Positions 18,990-29,429 are shown, numbered from the stretch's first letter. The stretch: 64,000 nucleotides of DNA from Acanthosepion lycidas (GCA_963932145.1 OZ010616.1:54907211-54971210); one strand, 5' to 3'. Notes: generated from the letters alone by a model not told the origin. Numbers and translations: made by a program.

Positions 18990-19225
18990 TCCTTTGCCAG
19001 GTGGTTGGGACCAAAATATTTAAAGCACACAATGCCGTCCGTCCGTTGAGCTGCTGTATTCGTCTGTTGAGCTGCTGCGGCAACTGACTCATCCGGCTTT
19101 TTGCTATCGGTCATAACGGGCCGAGCGCGAGTCAGGATTTGGTCCAACGTCATAGTGTCCATTCTGGATGATGCACGGAGAAGTTGCTTGACTTGTGGCA
19201 GTCCAGAAACGAAGGCACACGTCAT
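18827..19225 (-). pseudogene. Gag C-terminal half with two zinc knuckles (15-20 kb element)
   Basis: This is in the same frame as the upstream gag segment and separated from it only by one TAG (19226-19228), so the two are one gag with a single nonsense codon. It has two CCHC knuckles: CFKYFGPNHLAKDC and CFRCNKVGHIFSEC (the first has Tyr-Phe where the second Cys would be expected, so it is degenerate). It ends with TAA inside the protease overlap. Confidence 0.85.
18875..18881 (-). promoter_or_regulatory. putative -1 ribosomal frameshift heptamer GGGAAAC
   Basis: In the gag frame the bases are read G-GGA-AAC (Gly116-Asn117 of the segment), the X-XXY-YYZ register used by retroviruses for -1 frameshifting. 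Slipping back one base enters exactly the protease frame. GC-rich sequence downstream (CGGATCCGG...GCGCCGG) could fold. Function is inferred from register only. Confidence 0.6.
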
Positions 19226-19597
19226 CTATCGTTCAGGCAGTTGGCCGCCAACCAACAAAGCTAGCCGTTTCAGCTCTGCTAAAAATTCGTCTACCGTTTC
19301 CCCTGGCCGAAATCGTCGTGACACAAACTGATCATACGCAGTGAATGAATCCACTGCATATGCAGTTATAAGGGCCTGCTTAATCTGCTCTGGATCTGAC
19401 CTCTGCTCCTTTGTCAGTTGCCGATATACAGAGAGAGCCCCGGCTCGCAAGCGCAGTGGCAATACCCGCTCGACTTTCTTCATCTCGCAAAGTTCACAAA
19501 CCAACTCCACATTTTCAATCCATTCTACAATTGGTAAATCGGTAGCAGCTCCACTGAATTCAGGTATCAGCCTGATATCGAAACTTCTGTCCGCCAT
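19226..19597 (-). pseudogene. Gag N-terminal half (15-20 kb element)
   Basis: I start at ATG 19597 (MADRSFDIRLIPEFSG); the open frame extends upstream into the LTR without meaning. It has the Gypsy-type gag pattern FSGAATDLPIVEWIENVEL, LPLRLRAGALSVY and RFRPGETVDEFLAELKRLA. It ends at an in-frame TAG directly followed, in phase, by the rest of Gag. The ATG lies 28 bases inside the 5' LTR boundary at 19625. Confidence 0.85.
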
Positions 19598-19624
19598 GAT
19601 TAGAGAAAAATTGCCGAAATAGCT

Positions 19625-20126
19625 TGTAGTATAAATAAGTCTATTGCTCTCCCAGCAGTCACTTGTACAAATCACAATATCGCTGGTTCAATTCACCGTT
19701 CTCGCCTTCTTCACACGCCACTACGTATAGTCAACGTGTGTGTGTGTTTGTTTGTTTGTTTGTTTGTTTGTTTGTTTGTTTGTTTGTTTTTTTTTTCTCC
19801 CCTTTTTCATGGCTTCAGCACTCTTTTATCAGGCCAACACCGCGGTTCCCAGCCAATCAGCTTTCTTCGCTGTTATTCTCGGTTACACAGGCAAATTGCC
19901 TCCTCCAGTTCTACCAATCAGCACACGACTTTCTATTGGTGGAAGCATTCCAAACTGTACAAAAAAAAACCCATTCTTGCACATAATGGCTGGACGGGAG
20001 AGTAATGCCATTTTCACGAAGCAAACTTGATGTCACGTGCTGCCCGTTAAGGTAAGACCCTTATTCTCCTATACACCAGATGCAAGCCACTCTGAATCGC
20101 TTGCTTCTACGGGACTGTTCACCACA
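19625..20126 (-). repeat. 5' LTR of the 15-20 kb element (502 bp)
   Basis: Pair of 15368-15848. Differences include (TG)6 followed by about nine TTTG units at 19735-19790 in place of the pure TG run, several substitutions, and a few bases missing in the CATACTGCTAG region. The CAACT target duplication follows at 20127-20131. Confidence 0.92.
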
Positions 20127-20243
20127 CAACTGTCTCCGTCTGTCCCAGTTCCTTATCCGTAATGGATATAACCTCCCGATTACTGTTCAGCAACCCCCTC
20201 AATTTCTTCCCATAACCCCCAGGAGCTGTTATATCTTCATCCC

Positions 20244-20492
20244 TTATTTCATTGCTGTGTTATTCCCAGGCCTATTCTCATTCGATACTCTCACCTGTTC
20301 GACTTTTCTCACTAGGCACGCCTGTGTCAGCTCCTCTCCCTGCTTTATTTTAATAGTTTTATTGACAGTATTGGTTAACAGTAAGGGAACGGTCCCCGAC
20401 CTCTTCACCAACGAATCACACACGGTTATTTTCCCTTCACTATTATCATACCTATCAGTAGGGACCACTTGGTACAGGTCACTGTTCAGCAC
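20244..20492 (-). pseudogene. protease-RT linker of the old provirus
   Basis: An 82-residue frame between protease and RT with the Gypsy-typical segment VPLLLTNTVNKTIKIKQGEEL, a beta-rich region that follows the protease in many Gypsy polyproteins. It continues toward RT but is interrupted by the 15368-20126 insertion. Confidence 0.6.
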
Positions 20493-20588
20493 CCCTTCTG
20501 TTATAATCTTGCCCTTCCCAGATACAGTAGTCCTAGGGGCAAGCTTTATATCTGTCTAGGCCACCACTGGCAATTGTTCATAATTATC

Positions 20589-21014
20589 CTATCCCAACAG
20601 TATCCCTACCCCGTCCAATGTTAGGGTGGCGGGTTCAAAACGGATCTGTGCCTTATTCTGCCTAAGCCAGTCACTCGCCAAAATTAACTCACCGCACAAG
20701 TCAGGTGCCACATAGATCTTAAGTTTACCTCTCGTTCTTGCCAACTGGAAAGGTAGCCACGTCATACCCTCTATCCTCATCCTGCTACTATCAGCCTGAC
20801 TTATTAGTAGATCAACGGGACTAAGCTTCGTTTTCAGTCCCAACTGTCTAAAACCATTGGAGCTAACAAGTGACACTGAAACTCTAGTATCGACAAGGGC
20901 CTTCACCTTCTTGTCTCCCAGCAACACATTACAGGTGAAGTCTGGCCCTTCCTTCAGTAAACGTGCCTTTCTCCTTCCTGTATGTTCTCTCCCTCCTTCC
21001 CACTTTCTCAACAA
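20589..21014 (-). pseudogene. aspartic protease of the old provirus
   Basis: A 141-residue frame. The active-site block reads KALVDTRVSVSLVS, with Arg where the catalytic Asp-Thr-Gly needs Gly. Later, LCGELILASDWLRQN fits the conserved C-terminal block of retropepsins (ILGxDWL-like). The substitution should inactivate it. Upstream gag is missing; the sequence turns into a dispersed repeat at about 21056. Confidence 0.75.
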
Positions 21015-21056
21015 CCGAGACGTGGGAATCGGTGATAGAAGCCGACAAAATTTTCA

Positions 21057-21569
21057 TTCTTGGTAATATTTTTTCCTTCAAAAAATCCATTTATGTTAAT
21101 AATTTTCCTTTATTGGTAATATTTTTTTCAAAATGTATAGCTGGTAATGTTTTGTTATTTTTACAGAAATGTATTGCTGGTGATATTTTTTTTTGTTTGT
21201 TTTCCAAAGTATTTCTGGTATTAAAACCTATTTTTACACTTTTATAATGTTTTGATCCCAGTTTGAGGGGTTTAACTATTTGCCCATAGATGGGACCTTA
21301 ACAGGTGTTACCACCCCGGGTCAGGGTGGACCTGGGAACACCAGCAATTAAGAGGTGGTTCTACACTTTGAGGAGCATGAAAACACCACTTAATTGTTGG
21401 TGTTCCCAGGTCCATCCTGACCCGGGGTGGTAGCATCTGTCAGGTTTCCAGCTATGAGCAAATAGTTGCCACTCCCCAAAGAGGTCAAAACACTATGAAA
21501 GTTTAAAAAAAGATTCTAATACCAGCAATACTTTTTTGGAAAGTATAAAATATTACCAGCAATACATTT
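21057..21569. repeat. fold-back pair of dispersed-repeat copies
   Basis: A plus-oriented 3' portion of the dispersed repeat (21057-21369) is followed, after a spacer of about 15-20 bases, by an inverted copy (about 21385-21569). The GC-rich cores of both face each other, giving near-complementary arms of roughly 150-200 bases. The left end abuts the truncated provirus at 21056. Confidence 0.85.
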
Positions 21570-22040
21570 TTGGTTTGGTTTGGCTTGATTTGTTTTGTTT
21601 TGTTTTATGGCATATCAACCTCAATGAGTTATTTAATGCTGACAAATTTTTTCATTGGTGGTAATGTTTTTCTTCAAAAATCTATTTCTGGGAATATTTT
21701 TCCTTGAAATCTATAGCTGGTCATATTTTTTTCAAAGAATGTATAGCTGTTTGTATTGTTGCTATTTTTTTTTTTAAGTATTGCTGATAATAAATTTTCC
21801 ATCCATAATTATTGATGGTAATAATTCTTTTTAATTACAAAGTATTTCTGGTATTAAAACCTATTTTTACACAAGTTTGGGTGTTAATTATTTGGCCATA
21901 GCTGGGACCCTAACAGGTGCTACCACCCTGGGTCAGGATGGACATAAGAACACCAGCAATTAATAGGTGGTTCCACACTCTTTAAAACCTCCTGATCAGA
22001 GGCCTTGCTGTTGGATGTATTTTATTGTCATACTTAGGAC
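21570..22040 (+). repeat. dispersed repeat, nearly full copy
   Basis: Starts with the T/G-rich TTTGGTTTGG run, then GGCATATCAACCTCAATG, several CTGG(T)AATATT units, the TATTTCTGGTATTAAAACC block, the core ACCACCCTGGGTCAGG and the end TACTTAGGAC. It abuts the Penelope-like relic downstream. Confidence 0.85.
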
Positions 22041-23085
22041 ACCCTAACTTGAAGTATTGTTTCATGAAAGTTGACTTGTGATGTACAGATGTCTTGGACT
22101 CATTCTCCATGTGAGTTATTACCATATTCAGGAAGGCTAGCTGATTACTTTTTTTTTTTCTTCCATTGTGAACTAGATCAAAAGGTCTTGATTTCACATG
22201 GCCCAGCCTTATTTATAAAGTTTCTTGGTGCAGCCAGAATATGAAACCAGTAGTATATCTCTAGTGGTGCCGTTCCTAAAGTCACTCTCTTGAAGTATTC
22301 CATGTAGATAACTATCATCTCTGGAAACAACAGTTGACCCATAGTCAAACCTTACTTTTGTTGATATATTTCACACTCGAGTTGGAAGACAATTCTAAAT
22401 AGTTTCAAACAAGTGTCATGTGCTCATTTGTAGCAATCCTGAACAGGCCCACTACCTTTGAGGTGTTAAGTCTTTCATGTGGGTAAGGTTTACATTTTCA
22501 ATTTTTTGGACGATTTCATTTTAAGTATATCATCTGTGTCTTGTTCATATTTACGAGTAGATTTCCACTGTTTGAGGATTTACCCTGCTGGTAATTATTT
22601 TCTCTATCAAATATGGGTACAGATTGACCAGAAGAGCTTCCTCTAGAGATTTAATTATGATAAATTTAGTGAATTTCTGTCTTCTATTTCTGCAGCAGTC
22701 AAACTCCATTTGTTTTTCTTGTTGATATTTTCCATTTGATTTCTTTTTCATTTGTCCTATGTTCTAGCACCCATTGAAATCCAATAAGAATTGGGAATTT
22801 ACTAAGGGAGTTAAGCCCATTCACTTTGGTTGAGGCAGGGATACATCCACCAGTATACTTGCTTTGTGAATGGACTTTGAGCTCCTACTAATGCTTTACT
22901 TAAAAAAAACAAAAAAACAACAAACTGATGCCTTAATATGAAACTCGTCAGATTCTTTCTCCTCAACTTGATTGACCCTCAGCCACCATATGTGATGGCA
23001 GACACTTTCAGCTAGTGATGAGATTTACCTTCCATGCCTTAGATTACATGTTCAACAGAAAGCCCTGTCACCTGGAGATTCAGAA
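22041..23085 (-). pseudogene. Penelope-like retroelement relic (RT)
   Basis: Minus-strand translation in several frames gives EIYQQ..GLTMG followed by IYMEYF..VTLGTAPL (about 22260-22370). This resembles the Penelope/telomerase-type RT block that in relatives reads IYQQ-x-x-G-x-AMGSPxSP and IYMEYFE. Further downstream is LAFLNMVITHMEN...SVHHKSTFMKQYFKLG (22060-22140), like the LPFLDVxxxR...VYRKPTxTxxYL block. The catalytic YVDD region is not recognisable and no GIY-YIG domain is seen; the 3' part is replaced by the dispersed repeat at 22040. Confidence 0.6.
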
Positions 23086-23230
23086 TATTCTGAAGAGGGG
23101 TAAGAACCACCCACAATGAGACCAGTAATTTGCTGTGGGTAGCAAGCCATAATGTCTGGAGATGGGATCCTCTTGGTTGAGGGCTTCAGGAGTTTTCTGA
23201 TTCCCAACACACCACTTTAGCCCTGATGGG
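23085..23230 (-). repeat. repeat shared with 57595-57745 (inverted)
   Basis: Reverse complement matches 57595-57745: it includes GGTGTGTTGGGAATCAGAA, GGATCCCATCTCCAGAC and GTGGTTCTTACCCCTC. The latter part is also related to 24430-24500. Unclassified; the open frame across it (23080-23292) is accidental. Confidence 0.65.
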
Positions 23231-23360
23231 TATGATGATAAACTACACATGGCAACAATGAGACCAGGAGGTTTTGAGGAACATGGAACCACCCCTTAAT
23301 TGCTGTTGTTTCCAGGGGATATGGCACTTGTTAGAGACTCAGCTATGCACAAATATTAAG
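23228..23360 (-). repeat. dispersed repeat, inverted 3' fragment
   Basis: Carries GGAGGTTTTGAGGA, CCACCCCTTAATTGCTG and AGCTATGCACAAATA, the reverse of the family's 3' half. Confidence 0.7.
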
Positions 23361-23775
23361 TTCTTTTGTTAGCTTGCCAATATTTATGGGCTAGCATGTG
23401 ATGTACTACTTTGTTACATTTTGCTTTAAGGTTTCTTACATCAGGGACAAAAGGAAAGATTTTTATCATGATGCCCCCCAAAACTTATGCTCTTCTACCA
23501 CTAGTATTTCTGACCATTATAGCTTTAGTTCAAGGTTGTTGTGAAGTTTTCTAATTTGACAAAATCAGAACAGTTTGTCTCTGAAAATCTGAATCTGATG
23601 TTACCAGTTATCTTGTTGTAATTGTCTCTCTGATGGGAATGTAAAAATAGGATTTTATAAAAGAAAAAAAATAAAAGAAAAATATGAAATAAAATTGTCA
23701 GCCTAGAATAACCAATTGAGATTAGTTTACAAACCTTACTGAATGAAATCAAACTTAAATAACTGTGGAAACAAA

Positions 23776-24131
23776 GTTTGTATTCATAATTTTATGAACT
23801 TATCAATGAAGTGCTATGGAAAAGACATGCATAGAAAATGTTTATTCCAAAATTTATAGTTAATGGTCATTATCTTTTTAAATTGTTGTAGACATGCTGT
23901 AAACTAAACCTAAAGGACTACCAAAGAAAGATTTGTATTGATAATTTTATAAACGTAACAAGGAAAGGCCTAGGAAAAGACATGCATAGAAAATGTTTAT
24001 TCCAAAATTTATAGTTAATGGTCATTATCTTTTTAAATTGTTGTAGACATGCTGTAAACTAAACCTAAAGGACTACCAAAGAAAGATTTGTATTCATAAT
24101 TTTATAAACGTAACAAGGAAAGGCCTAGGAA
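23776..24131. repeat. 155-bp tandem repeat, about 2.3 units
   Basis: AAAGACATGCATAG recurs at 23821 and 23976 with the following ~110 bases almost unchanged, giving a 155-bp period; a third partial unit ends near 24131. A fragment of the same unit (TTTTATAAACATGTCAAGG) recurs at 55577-55620. 23361-23775 is AT-rich with nothing recognised. Confidence 0.85.
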
Positions 24132-24420
24132 ACTTTTTTTCTTTAAACATTTATGCTGGTAATTTTTGTTTTTTTCAAAAATGTATTGCTGGCAATATTT
24201 TCATTTCTTCCAAAAACATACTGTTGGTAATATTTTTTTGTTCAAATATGTATTGGTGGCATTAAATTCTATTTTTACATGTTCATAATGTTTTCACCAC
24301 AGTTTGGAGATTAACACCAGATACTACTACCCTGGGAACACCAGCAATTAAAAGGTGGTTTCATTCTCCTCAAAATGTCCAGATCCGACACCCTGTGATT
24401 GGATGTAGTTTGACATAACC
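24132..24420 (+). repeat. dispersed repeat, 5'-truncated copy
   Basis: Contains four GCTGG/GTTGG(T)AAT-type units, a degraded GTGGCATTAAATTC block and AACACCAGCAATTAAAAGG, ending near GGATGTAGTTTGACATAACC. Confidence 0.75.
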
Positions 24421-24589
24421 ATGATAGTGGTGGGGGTTTGGTTTTACCCCTCTGTAGAGGTGCAGTTGGCATATTCTGAAGGCCCAGCAGACAGAGTTCC
24501 TAAGTACTTTTGTTTAAAAAAAACAAAAAAAAAAAAAAAAAAAAAACAAAACAAACAAACATTGCTGATGGAATGACAGTATTTCAAAT

Positions 24590-25760
24590 AGTGTTATCAA
24601 GAGAAACAATCCTTTTAACATAACATTTTATTCCGGATATTAAAGTTCAAGGTTGCCAAAATATCCCCCTGAAAGCACTAAATGGCTAAAATCCTTACTT
24701 CTTCAAATTTGTTTTTCATTTAAACTTTTTCTTAATTGTATATTTTCATATTGCTGCATGTCATTCTATTTGAAACAAGGAAGAGAAGCAGCTTCTAACT
24801 AATTCAATATTTTGCTGATTTAATTTCTATGGAATAAACAATTTAGGTGTATTTGAAATCTACAAGAAAAAAAATGAAGTCTAATTCAATCAACAATTTC
24901 AGTGTAGAAAATAAAATTTAAAATATTTTTCTCTTGTAGCATCTTTCAGCAGTTCCATATTATAAAAAGAAATTCTAGTTATTTTAAATTTCATTTCAAG
25001 GTTTAAGTTGTAAAATGTTTTCTGACACGAAAGAAGAAAAAATAGCAAAAAGGTAGCCATTCAGGTTCTTGGTGATCATGGCTCTCCAAAGTGCATGGTT
25101 TATTATGGCTCTAAGCATTTTTTTTTTTTTTTTTTTTTTACTCGGTGAATGTATACATTGAGAATTTTCAACAAATATTAAACACTATTTATAAGATTGT
25201 TTATTTAAAAGAAGAATTATATATTTACAACATTCTAAAAACTAATACAATTAAATTAATGCAATATTTATCATTTACAATTTATAAAGAAATAAATGAG
25301 AAAACTTAAATTTTTTTTATTATTTTTATTTATTATTTTTATCATCAAATGAGTTAATTTAATAATAGGCCTTGTTCTGCCCCCTCCACTTACACATGGT
25401 ACAAGTTATAAAATGCCTTCTAAAATGGTGGGGGGGGGTGCAAAAAAAAAAAAGAAAATAATAGAACACATCAATGCATTCAAGTTGTAAATTTAAGGAA
25501 AAAAAATCAATTTCTATTACCTTTTTATGCCATTGGTTCTTTGATTATGTATATTTAGTTAACAAGGGTTTTTTATATTTGTTTCAGAACATTTGAAAGA
25601 GTAAAAAAATAATAGATTCCTTGACTAGAGGTTTAAAAAAAGAGTTATCTTTCTTGAGCAAGAAAGATTCCGTTTCAAAATCTATGGGACATTTTTAACT
25701 TTCAAGGTTTTTTTTTTTTCTCTTACTAAAATTTCCTCAGCATTTAGTAATTCCAAAACT
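24590..25760. repeat. AT-rich duplicated block (paralogues at 28.0-29.5 and 55.7-56.1 kb)
   Basis: 24640-25090 is alignable with 55720-56095 (CATATTGCTGCATGTCATTC; ATTTGAAACAAGG). 25150-25300 matches 29195-29330 (CACTATTTATAAGAT; ATATATTTACAACATTC). 25610-25740 matches 28065-28200 (TTTCCTCAGCATTTAGTAA). No protein can be read through it. It is probably part of an unclassified transposon or a segmental duplication. Confidence 0.7.
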
Positions 25761-26705
25761 GTACAGTTGTACATGACCTGAAAATTATTCTGTCCCTTTT
25801 GTAATTGACCTGTCCCCTATTTCTAAGGCTGAAAGGGGGCTGCAGTTTTGCAGATGGGATTTATAAATATAGATTCTAAGAGTGAATGGAAATCTAATGA
25901 CATTATATGAATAGAAAGGATTATTACAGGCTGGTGCAAGAGTCTTGTGCCCACCTGCAAATCTATGATATGGAGCTGGGGTGGGGGGGCATTACTCTAA
26001 TGCATCTCAATTTTCATAAGACAGTCTTCATATAAAATACATAATTTATTGTAATCTAATTATGTACAATAATGGATCATATGCAATATAGGTGAACAAT
26101 TCAACTAGAAAAATTGAAAATAATTACAAATAAAATAAAATTATAAAAAAATAAAATACAATAATATTTAAACCTTGTTTAAAATAAATAAAAATAATAA
26201 AATTACACAATTATTATTCCTGCTGGAAATGTGGACATCCTGCTAAAAGACATGAGATTCAATTTCTTCACTCAAGAACTGTTGGGAGGATTTGTGATGA
26301 TATGAAGTAAGTTACTCCATTTTATAGCATGAAAATTATCAGAATTGTAACATAGAACATATAATTAAAATTGTATGAAATTATCATACAGTTATTCATG
26401 CCTTCTCTGCATTGTGTACATTTATTTTTCTGATTTTTATTTTGATAAAAAAACAAACAAACCTACAATCATTACTCCTATGTTGTGAGTAAATACCCCA
26501 CAATCTAAATACAAATTAGAGACATGTCATAAAAGATCATTCAACCTGAAACAAATTGCCAATGTTTTGCGGCAATTTTTAACATCAACTTGAGATTTTT
26601 CTTGTTAAAAAGTTGGATAATTTTAACATTCAACATTATGGATAGATAAAAAAAAATGCTGAATTTTATAAAGGGTTTTTTTTGGGTTTTTAAGACTTAA
26701 CATGA
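25761..26705. other. AT-rich unassigned region
   Basis: Very AT-rich, with homopolymer runs and a G7 run at 25980-25990. I see no gene, RNA or clear repeat. Confidence 0.5.
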
Positions 26706-27115
26706 TTGGTTTGTTTTACAGCATATCAACTTCAATGGGTTATTTAAAGCCAACATTTTTATTGCTGTAATACTTTCTTTTTTTTTTCTTTTTCAAAAAT
26801 GTATTGCTGGTAATGTTTTTTCCTTTAAAAATCTATTTCTAGTAATATTTTTCTTAAAAAATGTATTAATACTTTTTTCAAAATTGTGTAGCTGGAAATA
26901 TGTATATATTTTTTTTTTTTTTTTTTTTTTTTTTAGTGTTTTTACCTATTTTGGTATTAACTATTTGCCCATAACTGGGACCCTAACAGGTGCTACAACC
27001 CCGGGTAAGTAAGGGTGGACCTGGGAACACCAGAAATTAAGAGGTGGTTCCACGCTCCTCAAAACCTCCTGATCATAGGCCTTGCTGTTGGACATTTTAT
27101 TGTCTTACCCAGGAC
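26706..27115 (+). repeat. dispersed repeat, full copy
   Basis: TTGGTTTGTTTTACAGCATATC at the 5' end, variable internal units, a 22-base T run near 26910-26935, the GC-rich core and CCCAGGAC at the 3' end. Confidence 0.88.
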
Positions 27116-27399
27116 AGCAGACTTAACATGAGCAAACTAAATCCACAGATTTGGATGAAGAAGGAAAACCCAGAATGACATCAATATCCAAAGATTTTTC
27201 ATTCTTTAATAGTCAATTCTGATTAGTTTCAAGTATATAAATGCTGGTAGAAAAAAAAAAAGAAGCAAATGTTGATAAAGTGAGGGACACAATGCACTGT
27301 CCAGGAACACCAATCCAGCTTCCACAAATATGAAGTACTTAGAAGTGAACTTACAAATTATGAACAACAAGTGCCGGTCATTGATCATTAATGTTGACC

Positions 27400-27861
27400 T
27401 TTGGTTTAGTTTGGTTTGTTTTATGGCATATGAACCACAACGGGTTATTTAATGCAGACAATTTTTATCATTGAAAAAAAAAATTACCAAACATGTATTG
27501 CAAGTAATATTTTTCCTTCAAAAAATCTATTACTGGTATATATATGTATAAAATCTATTACTGGTATATATATGTATAGCTGGTAATATTGTTTTTTCAA
27601 AAAGTATTGCTAGTAATAAATTTTCTTCTAAAAACTTTGTTGCTGGTAACAATTTTTTTTTTACAAAGTAATAAGACCTATTTTTACACTTTCATAGTGT
27701 TTTGACCATAGTTTGGGGTCTATTTCACCATAGCTGGGACCCTAACACGTGTTACCAGCCTGGGTCAGGGTGGACCTGGGAACATGAGCAATTACGAGGT
27801 GGTTCCATGCTCCTGATCAGAGGCGTTGCTGTTGGACATAGTTTATCATCATACCCAAGAC
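27400..27861 (+). repeat. dispersed repeat, full copy with local duplication
   Basis: Complete copy. Inside, a segment ending in CTATTACTGGTATATATATG is duplicated back to back (about 27520-27575), showing that the internal units expand. It ends CCCAAGAC. Confidence 0.88.
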
Positions 27862-28329
27862 TGGGCAATGTTGAGGTATCCAGAAAAGGTTAGAATTATT
27901 TTTTTTTTTAAATAAGACGACAAATATAAAGTGAGTAACATGTCAAGTGCTTAGAAGGATAAAACAAATTAGACTTTTTTATTTTTTTTGAAAGCCATCT
28001 GGACTTGTCAATTTCAACTTGAAAAAAATCAAACCAATCTCCAAAAGAGATTTACTGGTATTGAGGAATGGATTTCCTGACTAAAGTTTTAAAAACTATC
28101 TTTCTTGAGGAAGAAAGACTTAAAATCTGTTGGATATTTTTTTAATTTTTCCAGCTTTTTTTTTTTTTTCTTACTAAAATTTCCTCAGCATTTAGTAACC
28201 AGCCTTCAAAATGTTTTACTGGCATTGAGAGACTAACCAATAAAGAAATACATAGAAATGTAATATATTTTAACAAAATGTAGGCTCCCCATATGAATGT
28301 CCAAGTAGAATCATGGGAATGACATGACT

Positions 28330-28560
28330 CCATCCCTTGTCCACCTCATATGGGTTAAATATTAGCATAGACCAGGCTCTTTAGACTTGAATGACACTCA
28401 ATTTAAGAGTGTGTAAAGGACAAATTGAAACTACTCCACTATCTTTCCCTACAAGTCCAGATAAAGAAAAATGAATTTGTGAGAAACCATGATCATTTAT
28501 GACCTGAACAGACATTGCATTTTAATTAAAAAAGAATTCTTACCATAATTTTTAAGACGA
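28330..28560. repeat. segmental duplicate of 56112-56330
   Basis: Long near-identical stretch (GGGTTAAATATTAGCATAGACC, ACTCCACTATCTTTCCC, GACCTGAACAGACATTGC); few substitutions separate the two. The preceding 28065-28205 is related to 25610-25740. Confidence 0.85.
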
Positions 28561-28982
28561 GGTTAGTTTTTCAATTTTAATTATAGATTGTTGTAGAAAG
28601 TAAATTAATGACTGAACAGCTATTAAACTTCAGGAATACTGCAAGTTTTTTTTTTCCTTGTAGAAAATTGAGGCAGAACATGGCAAATGAAACAAAATGA
28701 GTCAATTTTAACAGTTTCTTTGCAGAAATTCAACTTTTATTTTAATGCTCAATTTTAGACTTTACTGTTAAACACTTTAAAACATGTTCAAATATAATTT
28801 CAAAATAGTTTTCAATAAACATTTTATAAATCTTAATGTAACCAGATTGAATTTTATGAAATAAGTTTTTAAATTGTTTTAGCTCTACAATTAAAACACA
28901 GCAACTGATGTTCATTAGTATTCACAATCCCTTTGTGATTAAAAAAAAATAAGAAAAAAAATTTCCTTAATTTGGGGGGGGG

Positions 28983-29019
<37 letters not shown>

Positions 29020-29343
29020 GGTTATCGTGGGCCTTCATGCTCCAATAAAATTTCCAAAAGGACAGTTTTTCCCTTAACATTACTGTTATTTTAACTACCC
29101 TCAGTCTTCAGCAATGTCTGTTTTAGAAAGCTATGTTTACAAATTGTAATAAAACCTAAACATATGATGAAAGTGAATTTATACTTTTTCTATTCTTGAA
29201 ATTTTTCAATAAAAAAATATTCAACACTATTTATAAGATAGTTTAAAAGAAGAATTATATATTTACAACATTCTACAAATTAATACAATACTTATTTACA
29301 ATTTATAAAGAAATAAATAGAAAAGCTTATTCCTAAATTTATA
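28561..29343. other. AT-rich region with long homopolymers
   Basis: Holds a G8 run directly followed by an A run of about 30 bases (28973-29012) and the 29195-29330 segment paralogous to 25150-25300. No gene seen. Confidence 0.5.
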
Positions 29344-29429
29344 TTAGGTTGGTGCAAAAATAATGACGTAGTGTCGTTTTTGACATTTAATGTCAAAAAC
29401 AACATTACGTCATTTTTCCACCAACTTAA
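29344..29429. mobile_element. mariner-type palindromic MITE, second copy
   Basis: Ends TTAGGTTGGTGCA and a mutated TCCACCAACTTAA. The two halves are inverted copies containing TGACGTAGTGTCGTTTTTGAC and its near complement. Same family as 1014-1093 but 6 bp longer and with a different centre. TA precedes it; the right TA is degraded. Confidence 0.85.

Larger units (their letters stand above)
15368..20126 (-). mobile_element. LTR retrotransposon, full length, coding region broken
   Basis: A 4759-bp element with LTRs of 481 and 502 bp and a perfect 5-bp target duplication. It carries gag, zinc knuckles, protease, RT, RNase H and integrase in that order on the minus strand. The RT and the RNase H (with INLAELDST) resemble a Gypsy-related lineage I associate with parasitic worms and other invertebrates. 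I am not certain whether to place it in Ty3/Gypsy proper. It is inactive: an amber codon in gag and three frame changes in pol. Confidence 0.88.
4870..21056 (-). mobile_element. env-bearing Gypsy/errantivirus-like provirus, old, interrupted by two younger LTR elements
   Basis: Reading the minus strand from 21056 down, the order is protease, linker, [inserted element 15368-20126], RT, RNase H, integrase, pol tail, [inserted element 7263-12528], then an envelope gene, ending near 4900. This is the gene order of errantivirus-like Metaviridae. Gag is absent: sequence upstream of protease stops at 21056, where a dispersed-repeat copy begins. I could not find a matching LTR pair. The block carries stops, frameshifts and catalytic substitutions in every gene, so it is a dead endogenous element. 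The two insertions give it a relative age: it is older than both. Confidence 0.8.

Noticed and set aside
23080-23292. 70-residue minus-strand frame
   Set aside because: It spans the junction of two repeats shared with 57.6 kb and the dispersed family, and the frame is not kept in the paralogue.
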